Below, one piece after another: positions 10,104 through 18,694 of a stretch of 64,000 nt of DNA. The stretch covers positions 247,114 through 311,113 of the forward strand of contig NZ_JAGISH010000006.1 in NCBI RefSeq assembly GCF_017813235.1, written 5' to 3'. The notes beneath the pieces were generated by a model. The model did no database searches. It was given only the letters and a program-made list of their open reading frames with translations, and was not told the origin of the DNA. The DNA is from Sagittula salina. GTDB lineage: Bacteria > Pseudomonadota > Alphaproteobacteria > Rhodobacterales > Rhodobacteraceae. The translations under genes and the position numbers were made by a program. Within the stretch, counting starts at the first letter, position 1; every line of letters begins with the position of its first letter.

Positions 10104-10930
10104 GCCTCATTCGCATTCCCCTCGCTGCGGTCATTGGATCGCCGGTCGCGCATTCCCGTTCGCCGCGCCTGTTCAGCCACTGGCTCAGGAAATATGGCAT
10201 TCCGGGCCATTACGTTCCGCTCGACGTGCCAGAAGATAAGCTTGAAGAGACGATCCGGCTCTTGCCCCAGCTGGGATTTGTCGGCTTGAATGTCACCATT
10301 CCCTACAAGGAACGGATGATCGAGCTTGCCGACAAGGTGTCCGACCGGGCGCAGATGATCGGGGCCGCGAACACGCTGGTTTTCAAGGACGGCGCAATCC
10401 ACGCGGACAACACCGATGGCTACGGGTTCATCGAGAACCTGCACCAGGGCGCGCCGAACTGGCAGCCAGAGGCGGGTCCGGCGGTTGTTTTCGGGGCAGG
10501 GGGTGCAGCGCGCGCGGTTCTGGCCGCATTGATCGACGTCGGCGTGCCGGAGATCCGGCTGACCAACCGTTCCCGCGATCGGGCAGAGCAGTTGCAAGCC
10601 GAATTCGGCGACGTGGTGCAGGTGCACGACTGGCTGCAGGCCGGCAATATCATCGAGGGCAGCGCGACGGTGGTGAATACGACCTCGCTCGGCATGACCG
10701 GAAAGCCCGAATTTCGCGTTCCGCTCGATGCACTGGAGCCGCGTATGGTGGTTACCGATATCGTTTACACGCCCCTGCAGACCCGGCTGCTGTTGGAGGC
10801 GGAAGCCGTTGGCTGCACTGTGGTCGACGGCCTGGGCATGCTGCTGCATCAGGCTGTGCCGGGGTTCGAGCGTTGGTTCGGCACCCGGCCGGAGGTAGAC
10901 GAGGCGACGCGGGCGGCCGTTCTCAGATGA
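10100..10930 (+). CDS. aroE: Shikimate dehydrogenase AroE
   Basis: A 276-residue NADP-dependent dehydrogenase that reduces 3-dehydroshikimate to shikimate in aromatic amino acid synthesis. Substrate-binding SRSP (19-22), the catalytic lysine region [15 protein letters not shown] and the nucleotide loop GAGGAARA (near 133-140) are all present. It overlaps maf at its start and coaE at its end (ATGA each time), so maf, aroE, coaE and dnaQ behave as one operon. Confidence 0.97.
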   Translation: MSLIRIPLAAVIGSPVAHSRSPRLFSHWLRKYGIPGHYVPLDVPEDKLEETIRLLPQLGFVGLNVTIPYKERMIELADKVSDRAQMIGAANTLVFKDGAIHADNTDGYGFIENLHQGAPNWQPEAGPAVVFGAGGAARAVLAALIDVGVPEIRLTNRSRDRAEQLQAEFGDVVQVHDWLQAGNIIEGSATVVNTTSLGMTGKPEFRVPLDALEPRMVVTDIVYTPLQTRLLLEAEAVGCTVVDGLGMLLHQAVPGFERWFGTRPEVDEATRAAVLR

Positions 10931-11520
10931 GGTTCCGCCTCGGGCTTACCGGTTCTATCGGCATGGGGAAATCCACCACGGCCAGCCTCTTTGCGGCGGA
11001 GGGGTGTCTTGTCTGGGATGCGGATGCTGCAGTGCATCGGCTTTATGCCAAAGGCGGCGATGCGGTCGCAGTCATCCAGAAGCATCTGCCTGAAGCCATA
11101 ACAGAAGGCACCGTTTGCCGGCCGGCACTGAAGCGCATGATCGCGGAGGACCCCGGCGTGCTCGCGACGCTGGAATCCCTCGTGCACCCACTGGTGCAAG
11201 CGGACCGCGAGCGGTTCATCGCCCAGAATCCTCTGGCCATCGGCGTTTTTGACATTCCGCTGCTGTTCGAAACCGGCGGTGACAGGGAAATGGACGGCAC
11301 GGCTTGCGTTTACGTTTCACGTGAAACGCAACGAATCCGGGTACTTGAACGGGGAACGATGACCGAAGCCGACTTTGAGCGCATCCTTGCCCGGCAAATG
11401 CCCAGCGAAGAGAAATGCGCCCGTGCCACTTGGGTGATCGAAACCGATACGATAGATCATACCCGCGCACAGGTGCAGGCCATCGTGCAGGAGATCAGAG
11501 AGAAGACGTCCCATGCGTGA
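10927..11520 (+). CDS. coaE: Dephospho-CoA kinase CoaE
   Basis: A 197-residue P-loop kinase catalysing the last step of coenzyme A synthesis. The Walker A motif GSIGMGKST is at residues 9-17, followed by the DADAAVHRLY substrate segment and the FDIPLLFE motif. The frame is open upstream within aroE, but homology and the ATGA overlap fix the start at 10927. A near-perfect parS lies over the codons for VSRET. The 3' end overlaps dnaQ by 8 nt. Confidence 0.95.
   Translation: MRFRLGLTGSIGMGKSTTASLFAAEGCLVWDADAAVHRLYAKGGDAVAVIQKHLPEAITEGTVCRPALKRMIAEDPGVLATLESLVHPLVQADRERFIAQNPLAIGVFDIPLLFETGGDREMDGTACVYVSRETQRIRVLERGTMTEADFERILARQMPSEEKCARATWVIETDTIDHTRAQVQAIVQEIREKTSHA
11313..11328. other. parS site 3 (ParB-binding centromere), inside coaE
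   Basis: CGTTTCACGTGAAACG keeps the perfect 14-bp palindromic core GTTTCACGTGAAAC of parS and changes only the outermost base pair. It lies on the right side of the proposed origin, about 1.8 kb from it, while sites 1 and 2 lie on the left. Confidence 0.85.
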
Positions 11521-12244
11521 GATTGTACTGGATACCGAGACCACCGGCTTCGAGCCGGAGCAGGGCGACCGCATCGTGGAAATCGGCGCGGTTGAGCTGT
11601 TCAACCATGTGCCCACGGGACGGACCTATCACCAGTACATCAACCCCGAGCGCGGCATGCCCGACGAGGCCTTCGGCGTGCACGGCATCGGGCCGGATCT
11701 GCTGTCCACCCCGCGCCCGGCACAAGCGGGCGAAGTGACGCTGAAGGACAAGCCGGTCTTCGCAAAGATCGCCGACGATTTTCTGGCCTTCGTGGGAACC
11801 GGGGCAAAGCTGGTGATCCACAACGCGGCCTTTGACATGAAATTCCTGAACGCTGAACTGCGTTGGCTGAACAAGCAGCAGCTGCCCAGGGATATAGCTA
11901 TCGACACGCTGACCATGGCGCGGCGTCGCTTTCCCGGTTCGCCCGCCACGCTGGACGCGCTTTGCCGCCGCTTCGCCATCGACAACTCTTCGCGGACTCT
12001 GCACGGCGCGTTGCTCGATTCCGAGATTCTCGCCGAGGTCTATCTCGAGTTGATTGGGGGCAAGCAACCCGACTTCGGTCTGTCCGAAGTTCAGGAAGCC
12101 GTGACGCCGGGGGCGATCGATACCTCGTGGCGGCCAAGGCCCCGCCCGGTTATACTGCCGCCCCGCGTGACGGAAAAGGAAAAGGCGGCTCACGCCGCCT
12201 TTGTCGAGAAGCTCGGGGAAAACGCGCTCTGGTCCCGGACCTGA
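11513..12244 (+). CDS. dnaQ: DNA polymerase III epsilon subunit (3'-5' proofreading exonuclease)
   Basis: A 243-residue DEDDh exonuclease. Exo I is DTETTGFE (from residue 7), Exo II is HNAAFDMKFLN, and Exo III is HGALLDSEILAEVY with the catalytic histidine. The roughly 60-residue tail after the exonuclease domain fits the segment that binds the alpha subunit. Last gene of the maf-aroE-coaE-dnaQ run. It converges with secB with a 10-nt gap and no clear hairpin terminator between them. Confidence 0.96.
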   Translation: MREIVLDTETTGFEPEQGDRIVEIGAVELFNHVPTGRTYHQYINPERGMPDEAFGVHGIGPDLLSTPRPAQAGEVTLKDKPVFAKIADDFLAFVGTGAKLVIHNAAFDMKFLNAELRWLNKQQLPRDIAIDTLTMARRRFPGSPATLDALCRRFAIDNSSRTLHGALLDSEILAEVYLELIGGKQPDFGLSEVQEAVTPGAIDTSWRPRPRPVILPPRVTEKEKAAHAAFVEKLGENALWSRT

Positions 12245-12254
12245 GCGCGTCGCT

Positions 12255-12743
12255 TCAGGCGGTGCCGGCTGTCTGCTGCTCGGCGGCGCGGCGCTGCAGT
12301 TCGGCGCGGTAAAGCGCGAGGAAGTCGATCGTTTCGAGGTTCAGCGGCGGGAAGCCACCGTCGCGTGTCACGTCCGACACGATGCGGCGTACGAACGGAA
12401 ACAGCATCCGCGGGCATTCGATCAGAAGGAACGGATGCATCTGGTCTTCGGGCACGTGCTCCACGTGGAAGACGCCGACGTAGTCCAGCTCGAGTAAAAA
12501 GAGTACATCCTCGCCGCTTTTGGACTTCGACTCCACCTTCAGCTTCATCATCACTTCGTACTGATGATCAGGCGTGCGCTTCTTGGCGTCGAGGTTGACC
12601 TGAACCTGCACGTCGGGCTGGACTTCGCCGGCGACACCCTTCTGCGACAGGATGTTTTCGAACGACATGTCGCGGACGAATTGCGCAAGTACATTCATCT
12701 TGGGCGGTTGCGGTGCCTGGGCGCCGTCGTTGGTGTCTGCCAT
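12255..12743 (-). CDS. secB: Protein-export chaperone SecB
   Basis: A 162-residue tetrameric cytosolic chaperone that keeps preproteins unfolded and hands them to SecA. MNVLAQFVRDMSFENI, YEVMMKLKVES and the HPFLLIECPRMLFPFVRRIVSDVTRDGGFPPLNLETIDF block are diagnostic. It ends in a short glutamine/alanine tail. The secB-dnaQ-coaE neighbourhood is typical of alphaproteobacterial origin regions. Confidence 0.97.
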   Translation of the reverse strand: MADTNDGAQAPQPPKMNVLAQFVRDMSFENILSQKGVAGEVQPDVQVQVNLDAKKRTPDHQYEVMMKLKVESKSKSGEDVLFLLELDYVGVFHVEHVPEDQMHPFLLIECPRMLFPFVRRIVSDVTRDGGFPPLNLETIDFLALYRAELQRRAAEQQTAGTA

Positions 12744-12801
12744 TGGTATTCACTCCCGTTGAAATCTTCGCGTCAGGGAATAGCAGGCCCTTAGCGGGCG
12801 C

Positions 12802-13329
12802 TCAATGCCTCGTCCAGCCGGAACCGGGGTGGGTGGGCGACTTGCCGGACGGCATCTCGGTGAATTCACCGTCGATCACGTCCTTGCTGGCGGGGTGCCG
12901 CGGTGGCTGGGCGCCTGGCTGCCCGCCCGGCCGTCCCTCGGAAAACTGGCCGCCCATCTGTCCACCCATCTGGAAGCGCGTCACCGTCACCCGCTTGCGC
13001 AGCCAACGGAAAACCGCCACGCGCACCGGCGGTGCCAGCAGGGCAAAGCCGACGGCATCCGTGAAGAACCCCGGCGTCAGCAGCAGCGCGCCGGAGACGA
13101 GGATCATCGCGCCATGGGCCAGCGGTTCGCTCGGATCTTCCAGTTGGGAAAAGCTCCGCCGCAGATCGTTCATCGCCCGCGCCCCCTGCGCCTTGACGAG
13201 GTATGTGCCCAGCACGGCGGTCAGCACGACGATCAGCAGCGTCGGCCAAAGGCCGATCAGACCGCCGACCTGGATGAACAGGCCGATTTCGATCAGCGGG
13301 ACTAGCAGGAAGGCCATGAACAGCCACAT
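12802..13329 (-). CDS. fxsA: FxsA family membrane protein
   Basis: A 175-residue FxsA-type inner-membrane protein. It starts MWLFMAFLLVPLIEIGLF, with the family's conserved glutamate inside the first hydrophobic segment, then has two more hydrophobic segments (WPTLLIVVLTAVLGTYLV and HGAMILVSGALLLTPGFF). The TPGFFTD motif is typical. The C-terminal tail is hydrophilic and rich in Gly, Gln and Pro. A GGAGG lies 8 nt before ATG 13329, which decides this start over longer frames. The family's physiological role is poorly defined. Confidence 0.85.
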   Translation of the reverse strand: MWLFMAFLLVPLIEIGLFIQVGGLIGLWPTLLIVVLTAVLGTYLVKAQGARAMNDLRRSFSQLEDPSEPLAHGAMILVSGALLLTPGFFTDAVGFALLAPPVRVAVFRWLRKRVTVTRFQMGGQMGGQFSEGRPGGQPGAQPPRHPASKDVIDGEFTEMPSGKSPTHPGSGWTRH

Positions 13330-13462
13330 GAGAATATCCTCCGTTAATTGCGTCGCTTTGACCGCACCGCCTCGGGGTCGCCTTTGGTGGACTTGTCGTG
13401 ACGCAGCACCTACATAGGAACGCGAACCCGAAGTTTCCATTCGCACCGCGCATGAGGCATTG

Positions 13463-14122
13463 ATGAACAGTCCGCTCCTCCAGCTTCTCGTCCTGGCCGG
13501 CATTGCCGTATTTCTCGTGCTGCGTCTGCGCAGCGTGCTGGGCTCTCGAGAAGGGTTCGAGCGACCCAGCTCGCAGGCGAAGGTCCCAGAAACCCGCGGG
13601 CGGAAGGAATTCGAGGTCATCGAAGGTGGCCCCGATCACGATATTCTGGATCATGTGCCTGAGGGCAGCGAAGCGGCCCTGGCCCTTGCCGAGATGAAGC
13701 GCATTGAGCCGAGTTTTTCGGTGACGGACTTCCTGTCCGGCGCTCGCGGCGCCTACGAAATGATCCTGATGGGCTTTGAACGCGGCAAGATGGAAGAGTT
13801 GCAGCCCTTCCTGGCCGACGATGTCTACGAAACCTTTTCCGAGGTTGTCGAACATCGCAAGGCGCAAGGTCTGCGCATCGACGCGGAGTTCGTCGGTGTT
13901 CGGGAACTGGGGCTGGCGGATGCGAGCTTCGACCCCGAAACCCGCCTGGCGGAAATCACCGTGCGCTACGTCGGTGAACTGACCTCCGTCGTGAAAAACG
14001 CCGAGGGCGAAGTGCTCGAAGGATCGCCCACCGCGGTGAAGCGCCAGAAGGACATCTGGACCTACGCCCGCACCATGGGTGCCTCCGATCCGAACTGGCA
14101 GCTGGTCGCCACGGACGAATGA
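13463..14122 (+). CDS. Tim44-like domain protein
   Basis: A 219-residue protein with an N-terminal membrane anchor (LLQLLVLAGIAVFLVLRL), a charged linker and a C-terminal Tim44-like domain (DFLSGARGAYEMILMGFERGKMEELQPFLADDVYE onward). Such alphaproteobacterial proteins are the presumed relatives of mitochondrial Tim44, and a role at the membrane is expected but not established. A TTG directly precedes ATG 13463; I prefer the ATG. It is divergent from fxsA and overlaps mltA by 4 nt. Confidence 0.85.
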   Translation: MNSPLLQLLVLAGIAVFLVLRLRSVLGSREGFERPSSQAKVPETRGRKEFEVIEGGPDHDILDHVPEGSEAALALAEMKRIEPSFSVTDFLSGARGAYEMILMGFERGKMEELQPFLADDVYETFSEVVEHRKAQGLRIDAEFVGVRELGLADASFDPETRLAEITVRYVGELTSVVKNAEGEVLEGSPTAVKRQKDIWTYARTMGASDPNWQLVATDE

Positions 14123-15162
14123 TCCGTCTTGCCCTCGCTCTCTGTCTGGCGGCGCTCCCGGTGACCGGCTCGGCGGAAGACGAGGCGGAGGTCACCTACA
14201 CCGTGATGGATTTCGCGGATCTGGACGGCTGGGCGCAGGACGATCACGCCAGTGCGCTGGCGGCTTTTCGCAATACCTGCGGTGACATGGATGACCCGGA
14301 TTGGCGCGCCCTGTGCGGTGTGGCTGCGGAGGCGGGCGATGCGCGGGCTTTCTTCGAATTGTTCTTTCGTCCGGTTCTGGTGACCGATGGCCAGGAAGAC
14401 GCGCTTTTTACCGGCTATTTCGAGCCGGAACTGGACGGCGCACCCTATCGGACAGAACGATTTCGCTACCCGGTCTACGCCATGCCGCCGGAGGCGCGCC
14501 TCAGTCAACCATGGTTGACGCGCCGCGACATCCTGACGTCGGGCGTAATGAGGAACCGTGGGTTGGAGATCGCATGGGTCGACGACCCGGTTGAGCTTTT
14601 CTTTCTACAAATTCAGGGTTCGGGCCGCATCCGTTTCCCGGACGGACGCATGGCCCGCGTCGGATATGGCGGGTCGAACGGGCACAACTATCGTTCGATC
14701 GGGCGGGAAATGGTCCGGCGCGGTATCTATAATGCGCATCAGGTTTCAGCACAGGTCATCAAGGCTTGGGTCCGGCGCAACCCCGTCCCGGGCGAGGATC
14801 TTCTCCTGCATAACGATTCTTACGTATTCTTCCGCGAGGTCAGCGAGGTCCCGGCAGAGAAGGGACCGCTGGGCGCGATGAACCGCTCGATCACCGCGAT
14901 GCGCACTGTTGCGGTCGATCCGCGATACGTGCCGCTGGGCGCACCGGTCTGGATCGAGAAAGGCGGCAAGGCTCCACTCCACCGGCTGATGATCGCGCAG
15001 GACACCGGTTCTGCGATCAAGGGTGCGCAGCGGGCCGATATTTTCATCGGAACGGGCGATGCCGCGGGGCGCAAGGCCGGGCGGCTGAAGGATCCGGGCC
15101 GGATGCTGGTGCTGATGCCGATTCAGCGCGCCTACGCGCTGCTGTCGGATTGGGTGCAATGA
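14119..15162 (+). CDS. mltA: Membrane-bound lytic transglycosylase A (MltA, 3D domain)
   Basis: A 347-residue murein transglycosylase. A short signal peptide (about residues 1-19, ending GSA) lacks a lipobox cysteine, so the protein is probably periplasmic or loosely attached rather than a lipoprotein. The MltA core includes FTGYFEPELDG and FFLQIQGSGRI. The C-terminal 3D domain carries the catalytic aspartates in AQDTGSAIKGAQRADIFIGTG. It overlaps the Tim44-like gene at the start and the Smr gene at the end by ATGA. Confidence 0.93.
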   Translation: MIRLALALCLAALPVTGSAEDEAEVTYTVMDFADLDGWAQDDHASALAAFRNTCGDMDDPDWRALCGVAAEAGDARAFFELFFRPVLVTDGQEDALFTGYFEPELDGAPYRTERFRYPVYAMPPEARLSQPWLTRRDILTSGVMRNRGLEIAWVDDPVELFFLQIQGSGRIRFPDGRMARVGYGGSNGHNYRSIGREMVRRGIYNAHQVSAQVIKAWVRRNPVPGEDLLLHNDSYVFFREVSEVPAEKGPLGAMNRSITAMRTVAVDPRYVPLGAPVWIEKGGKAPLHRLMIAQDTGSAIKGAQRADIFIGTGDAAGRKAGRLKDPGRMLVLMPIQRAYALLSDWVQ

Positions 15163-15752
15163 CCCGGCGCCGCCGTCTGCGCCCCGAAGAGCTGGATCTC
15201 TGGAAACAGGTCGCGCGCAGCACCGAACCGCTCCCTGAGAAGCTGAAAGCGCATGCCGAACCGCCGGTCGAACCCGCCATGTCAACGCCCGGCAAGGATG
15301 CGCAGCCTGAAACGCTGACGCGCTTTCGACTGGGGGAAAAGACTGTGCAGACCGAAACGCATGTCTTTCCGCGCAGCACCGCCGACCGGTTGCACACTGC
15401 GGCTGTGCGGATGGATTCCAAGGCCTATCAAAGACTGAAACGCGGCAAGCTGAAGCCGGACGCTCGCATCGACCTGCACGGCATGACGCTCGATCAGGCG
15501 CACGGCGCGCTGAACCGGTTCATTTTGACCGCGCATGCCAAGCGCCACCGTCTGGTTCTGGTCATCACCGGCAAGGGTGCGCCGCATGATCCCTATACGC
15601 CGGCACCCCGTCCGCGAGGGGTTCTGAAACAGCAAGCCCCGCTCTGGATGGCTATGGCCCCGCTGAACGCGGTGATCCTGCAGGTGTCTGAGGCCCATAT
15701 TCGCCACGGTGGGGCAGGGGCCTACTATGTCTACCTTCGCAGGCCCCGCTAA
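15159..15752 (+). CDS. Smr domain protein (putative endonuclease)
   Basis: A 197-residue protein with a basic, low-complexity N-terminal half and a C-terminal Smr domain. DLHGMTLDQAHGALNRFI carries the LDLHG signature, and HGGAGAYYVYLR carries the HGxG(x)Y signature. Stand-alone Smr proteins of this type are predicted nucleases related to the MutS2 C-terminus. I start it at ATG 15159, which overlaps the mltA stop; a TTG codon 9 nt upstream is less likely. The end overlaps the convergent MFS gene by 4 nt. Confidence 0.88.
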   Translation: MTRRRRLRPEELDLWKQVARSTEPLPEKLKAHAEPPVEPAMSTPGKDAQPETLTRFRLGEKTVQTETHVFPRSTADRLHTAAVRMDSKAYQRLKRGKLKPDARIDLHGMTLDQAHGALNRFILTAHAKRHRLVLVITGKGAPHDPYTPAPRPRGVLKQQAPLWMAMAPLNAVILQVSEAHIRHGGAGAYYVYLRRPR

Positions 15753-16960
15753 AGCCTCCGCGCCGCGCGACGCACACCCACCGCCATCATTGCCGTCGTG
15801 AACAGGAAGTAGCCTGCCACGCCGAGGTATTGCATCTGGATGCCAAGCCCCGCATCGATCAGTCCACCTGTTATGCCGGGTCCCAGCGCCGAACCCAGCA
15901 CCATCACCGCCGCTGCCATTGCCTTGATCGCGCCAAGGCTGCGGGTGCCGTAGAACTCCGCCCAGAAGGCGTTGGGCAGGGTAGAATTCGCCCCGGAGGT
16001 CATCGCCATGCAGATCAGCCCCAAAAGCGCCGTTCCCAGGCTGTCGCCCAGCGCGAACAGCGTAAAGGCGGCTACCATCGGCACCTGGAACCAGGGGATC
16101 AGCCGCGCCGTGCCGACCCTGTCGAGCAGCGCGCCCGAGAGAACCATGGAGGTCACGCCTGCCACTGTGAAAAGCGGGAAGAGCGCCACGAGATGCAGAT
16201 GTTCCCAGCCCTTCACCGTGGCGAAATGCACCTGATGAAAGAAAAAGGCGGTGTTGAAGGCCGCCGGGCCCAGCAACGCCGGAATCATGAACCAGAAAAG
16301 CCAGTGCCGCAGCATCTCCGGTCTGCGCCAGTGGCGACCCTCCATGCCGGTGGCATGGTCGGTTTCGGCGTGGCTTTGCGGGGTGCGTTCCTCGTGCAGC
16401 AGCGCCACCAGCGCGGGGATTGCCAGAAGCCCCGCACCAGCGGCCCCGATCCATAGCAGGCGCCAGTCCACCCAGGTCATCAGCGCCACGGCAGCGAGCG
16501 GCAGCAGCGCCTCGCCCAGCGCGACACCGAGGCTGGCAATCGACAGCGCCTTGCCCCGCGTGGCGACGAACCAGCGTGACATGGACACGACGGCGATATG
16601 CACCGTCATTCCCTGCCCGGTGAACCGCAGGGCAAAAATCACCAGTGGCAGCAGCGCGGACCATCTGTTGAATGCCATGAAAAGGCAGGCGCCTGCCAGC
16701 ATGGCCAGAGCAAGCGCGCCAAGGCTTCGACTGCGGAAGATATCGGTCAGCCCCCCGGCCCAGATCATCACTGCGGCAGAGGCCCCGGTGCCCAGCGTGT
16801 AGGTCAGGCCCCATTCTCCGTGGCTCAGGTCAAAGTCCGCACGAATTTCGCCCGCGAAAACGGAGATAAAGAAGGTCTGCCCAAAGCTGGAAAGAAACGT
16901 CAGCAGGCCCCCGGCGGCCAGCCACCGGGCGTTCTGCCCAAGGAAAAGTGGAAGGGTCAT
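15749..16960 (-). CDS. MFS transporter
   Basis: A 403-residue major facilitator protein with about twelve hydrophobic segments. An acidic loop-2 motif (GGLTDIFRSR) resembles the MFS signature GxLaDrxGrr, and there is a long charged central loop (HEERTPQSHAETDHATG...) between the two halves. The substrate cannot be told from sequence, and no neighbouring pathway points to one. It is transcribed alone, converging on and overlapping the Smr gene by 4 nt. Confidence 0.85.
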   Translation of the reverse strand: MTLPLFLGQNARWLAAGGLLTFLSSFGQTFFISVFAGEIRADFDLSHGEWGLTYTLGTGASAAVMIWAGGLTDIFRSRSLGALALAMLAGACLFMAFNRWSALLPLVIFALRFTGQGMTVHIAVVSMSRWFVATRGKALSIASLGVALGEALLPLAAVALMTWVDWRLLWIGAAGAGLLAIPALVALLHEERTPQSHAETDHATGMEGRHWRRPEMLRHWLFWFMIPALLGPAAFNTAFFFHQVHFATVKGWEHLHLVALFPLFTVAGVTSMVLSGALLDRVGTARLIPWFQVPMVAAFTLFALGDSLGTALLGLICMAMTSGANSTLPNAFWAEFYGTRSLGAIKAMAAAVMVLGSALGPGITGGLIDAGLGIQMQYLGVAGYFLFTTAMMAVGVRRAARRL

Positions 16961-17088
16961 GGCAAATAGATGCTGGAATCATGCAACGGCCGCAAGAGGT
17001 GATCGCATGGGACTACGCGAAGGGTGGGCTATATTGACGCTGTCTTTACCAGGATGAGTCCAGTCTGAGGTCGAGCTTCAGGAGGGAA

Positions 17089-17952
17089 ATGGCTGTGTCG
17101 GAACGGAAGGGCGTCTTGCTCTTGGGAGCGAGCGGCAAGCTCGGCCGGATGATCCGCGCGCGCCCTTGGCCGGGCGCGCGCTTGGTGCCTGTGTTCCGAA
17201 GTTCTTCGCAGGACGGAATATCCCAAGGTGCCGTGGTCTGGCGTCCAGGCATGACCATACCGGAGATCGTGCCCGAAGCTGCCCGGATAGACCCGATACA
17301 AAGCGTCCTGGCGCTCTGGGGCGCGCCCGGGAGGCCCCAGGAGCATCCGGATCTGGCCATGGCCGCGATGGATCTGGCGCAAGCGGTTGGTGCAGGAAAG
17401 GTTGTGCATCTTTCCAGTGCGGCGGTCTACGGCCCGGTCGGTAAACCAGTGGGGGAGGGAGCACCGCTCCGTCCGTCCTCGGACTATGGGCGGGCGAAGG
17501 TCGAAATGGAGGAACGTGTCAGGGCCTGGACCAAAGCGCACCCGTCGGGGCCTAAACCCGTTATACTGAGGGTCGGGAACGTGGCAGGGGCGGACAGCCT
17601 GTTTACCAATCTCCGCACCGGTGGGCGGATCACGCTGGACCGTTTCGCCGACGGCCAGGGTCCCCGTCGGAGCTACATTGGCCCAGACGACCTGTCGCGG
17701 GCACTGGCTGGGATCGTATCCAACCCCGACCTCCACGGCGTCTTCAACCTGGCCGCACCGCGTGCGACCTCCATGGTGGAGATCGCGCTGGCCACGGGGG
17801 CAGAGGTCCTCTGGCGGCCTGCCCCGCCCGAGGCGCAGCAGGACGTTGTGCTGGACGTCACCCGTTTGACCGAAGAGTTGCCAGGATTCCACCCGGAGAG
17901 CTGCGCGCAGCACCTCGTCGATAGCGCGCGCAGGTCAGGCGTCTGGCCATGA
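17089..17952 (+). CDS. NAD-dependent epimerase/dehydratase (extended SDR)
   Basis: A 287-residue extended short-chain dehydrogenase. The nucleotide loop GASGKLG is at 13-19, SSAAVYG at 109-115 and the catalytic YxxxK at Y133/K137 (DYGRAK). It lacks features that would name a particular sugar nucleotide. It overlaps the next gene, a sugar-phosphate transferase, by 4 nt, so a role in building an exopolysaccharide or glycan precursor is likely. The precise reaction is unknown. Confidence 0.8.
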   Translation: MAVSERKGVLLLGASGKLGRMIRARPWPGARLVPVFRSSSQDGISQGAVVWRPGMTIPEIVPEAARIDPIQSVLALWGAPGRPQEHPDLAMAAMDLAQAVGAGKVVHLSSAAVYGPVGKPVGEGAPLRPSSDYGRAKVEMEERVRAWTKAHPSGPKPVILRVGNVAGADSLFTNLRTGGRITLDRFADGQGPRRSYIGPDDLSRALAGIVSNPDLHGVFNLAAPRATSMVEIALATGAEVLWRPAPPEAQQDVVLDVTRLTEELPGFHPESCAQHLVDSARRSGVWP

Positions 17953-18584
17953 AAGCCGTTATCCGTCTTCTCGATGTGGTTTATGCGCTTGGACTGGGCA
18001 TCCTCCTGGCGCCGCTGATCCTCTGGGTTGCCTGCCTCGTGCGTCTGCGCGACGGGGCACCGGTGTTCTATCGGTCCGAAAGAATGCGGACCCAAGACCG
18101 GCCCTTCACCCTTTTGAAGTTCCGCACGATGTCCGCTGCGGCGCGGGATTACGGCGTTTCGGGCGGGGACAAGGCGGCGCGTGTGACGCCCACAGGGGCC
18201 TGGCTGCGCCGGAAGCGACTGGACGAGCTGCCGCAGCTGTGGAACATCCTGCGCGGCGATATTTCCTTTGTCGGCCCGCGCCCGCCGCTCCGGCGCTATG
18301 TGGAGATGTACCCCGACCTCTACCGTGCGGTGCTGCGCGACAAGCCCGGGGTGACCGGCCTCGCGAGCCTCGCCTTTCACCGGCATGAGGAGGCGCTGCT
18401 TTCGTGCACGCGGACGGCCGAAGAAACCGAGGCGGTCTATTGCCGACGCTGTATCCCGCGCAAGGCGCGGCTCGATCTCGTTTACGCCAGACGGCGCACG
18501 CCCTGCGCCGATTTTCGCCTGATGGTGGCGACGGTTTTTCGTTCTGTCACAATGCACAGGCGGGGACGGAGCACCGAGGGATGA
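17949..18584 (+). CDS. Small monotopic phosphoglycosyl transferase (bacterial sugar transferase family)
   Basis: A 211-residue PglC/WcaJ-core type enzyme that moves a sugar phosphate from a UDP-sugar to undecaprenyl phosphate at the inner membrane. It has a re-entrant hydrophobic helix (VYALGLGILLAPLILWVACLV), KFRTM (57-61), the catalytic Asp-Glu dyad D92/E93 in RLDELPQLWN, and SFVGPRP (107-112). It probably initiates glycan assembly with its overlapping epimerase partner. No glycosyltransferase or polymerase gene follows, so the rest of the pathway must lie elsewhere. Confidence 0.88.
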   Translation: MKAVIRLLDVVYALGLGILLAPLILWVACLVRLRDGAPVFYRSERMRTQDRPFTLLKFRTMSAAARDYGVSGGDKAARVTPTGAWLRRKRLDELPQLWNILRGDISFVGPRPPLRRYVEMYPDLYRAVLRDKPGVTGLASLAFHRHEEALLSCTRTAEETEAVYCRRCIPRKARLDLVYARRRTPCADFRLMVATVFRSVTMHRRGRSTEG

Positions 18585-18630
18585 ACGCCACGCAAGCGCC
18601 TGCCCGGCTTTAACGGCACAGTTTTAATTG

Positions 18631-18645
18631 TTAAGCCGACGGTAA
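18631..18645 (+). promoter_or_regulatory. CtrA-like box upstream of motB
   Basis: TTAA-N7-GTAA, one mismatch from the alphaproteobacterial CtrA consensus TTAA-N7-TTAA. It lies 49 nt before the motB ATG. Similar spaced repeats precede flgE, fliC and fliK. Confidence 0.4.
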
Positions 18646-18694
18646 GCCGCCACCTGATAAACCGACCCCCGGTGGGAGAAAAGGTGGGTAAGGG

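Noticed and set aside
15282..16814. Long open frame antisense to the Smr and MFS genes
   Set aside because: It is a high-GC shadow of the MFS gene with no family pattern.
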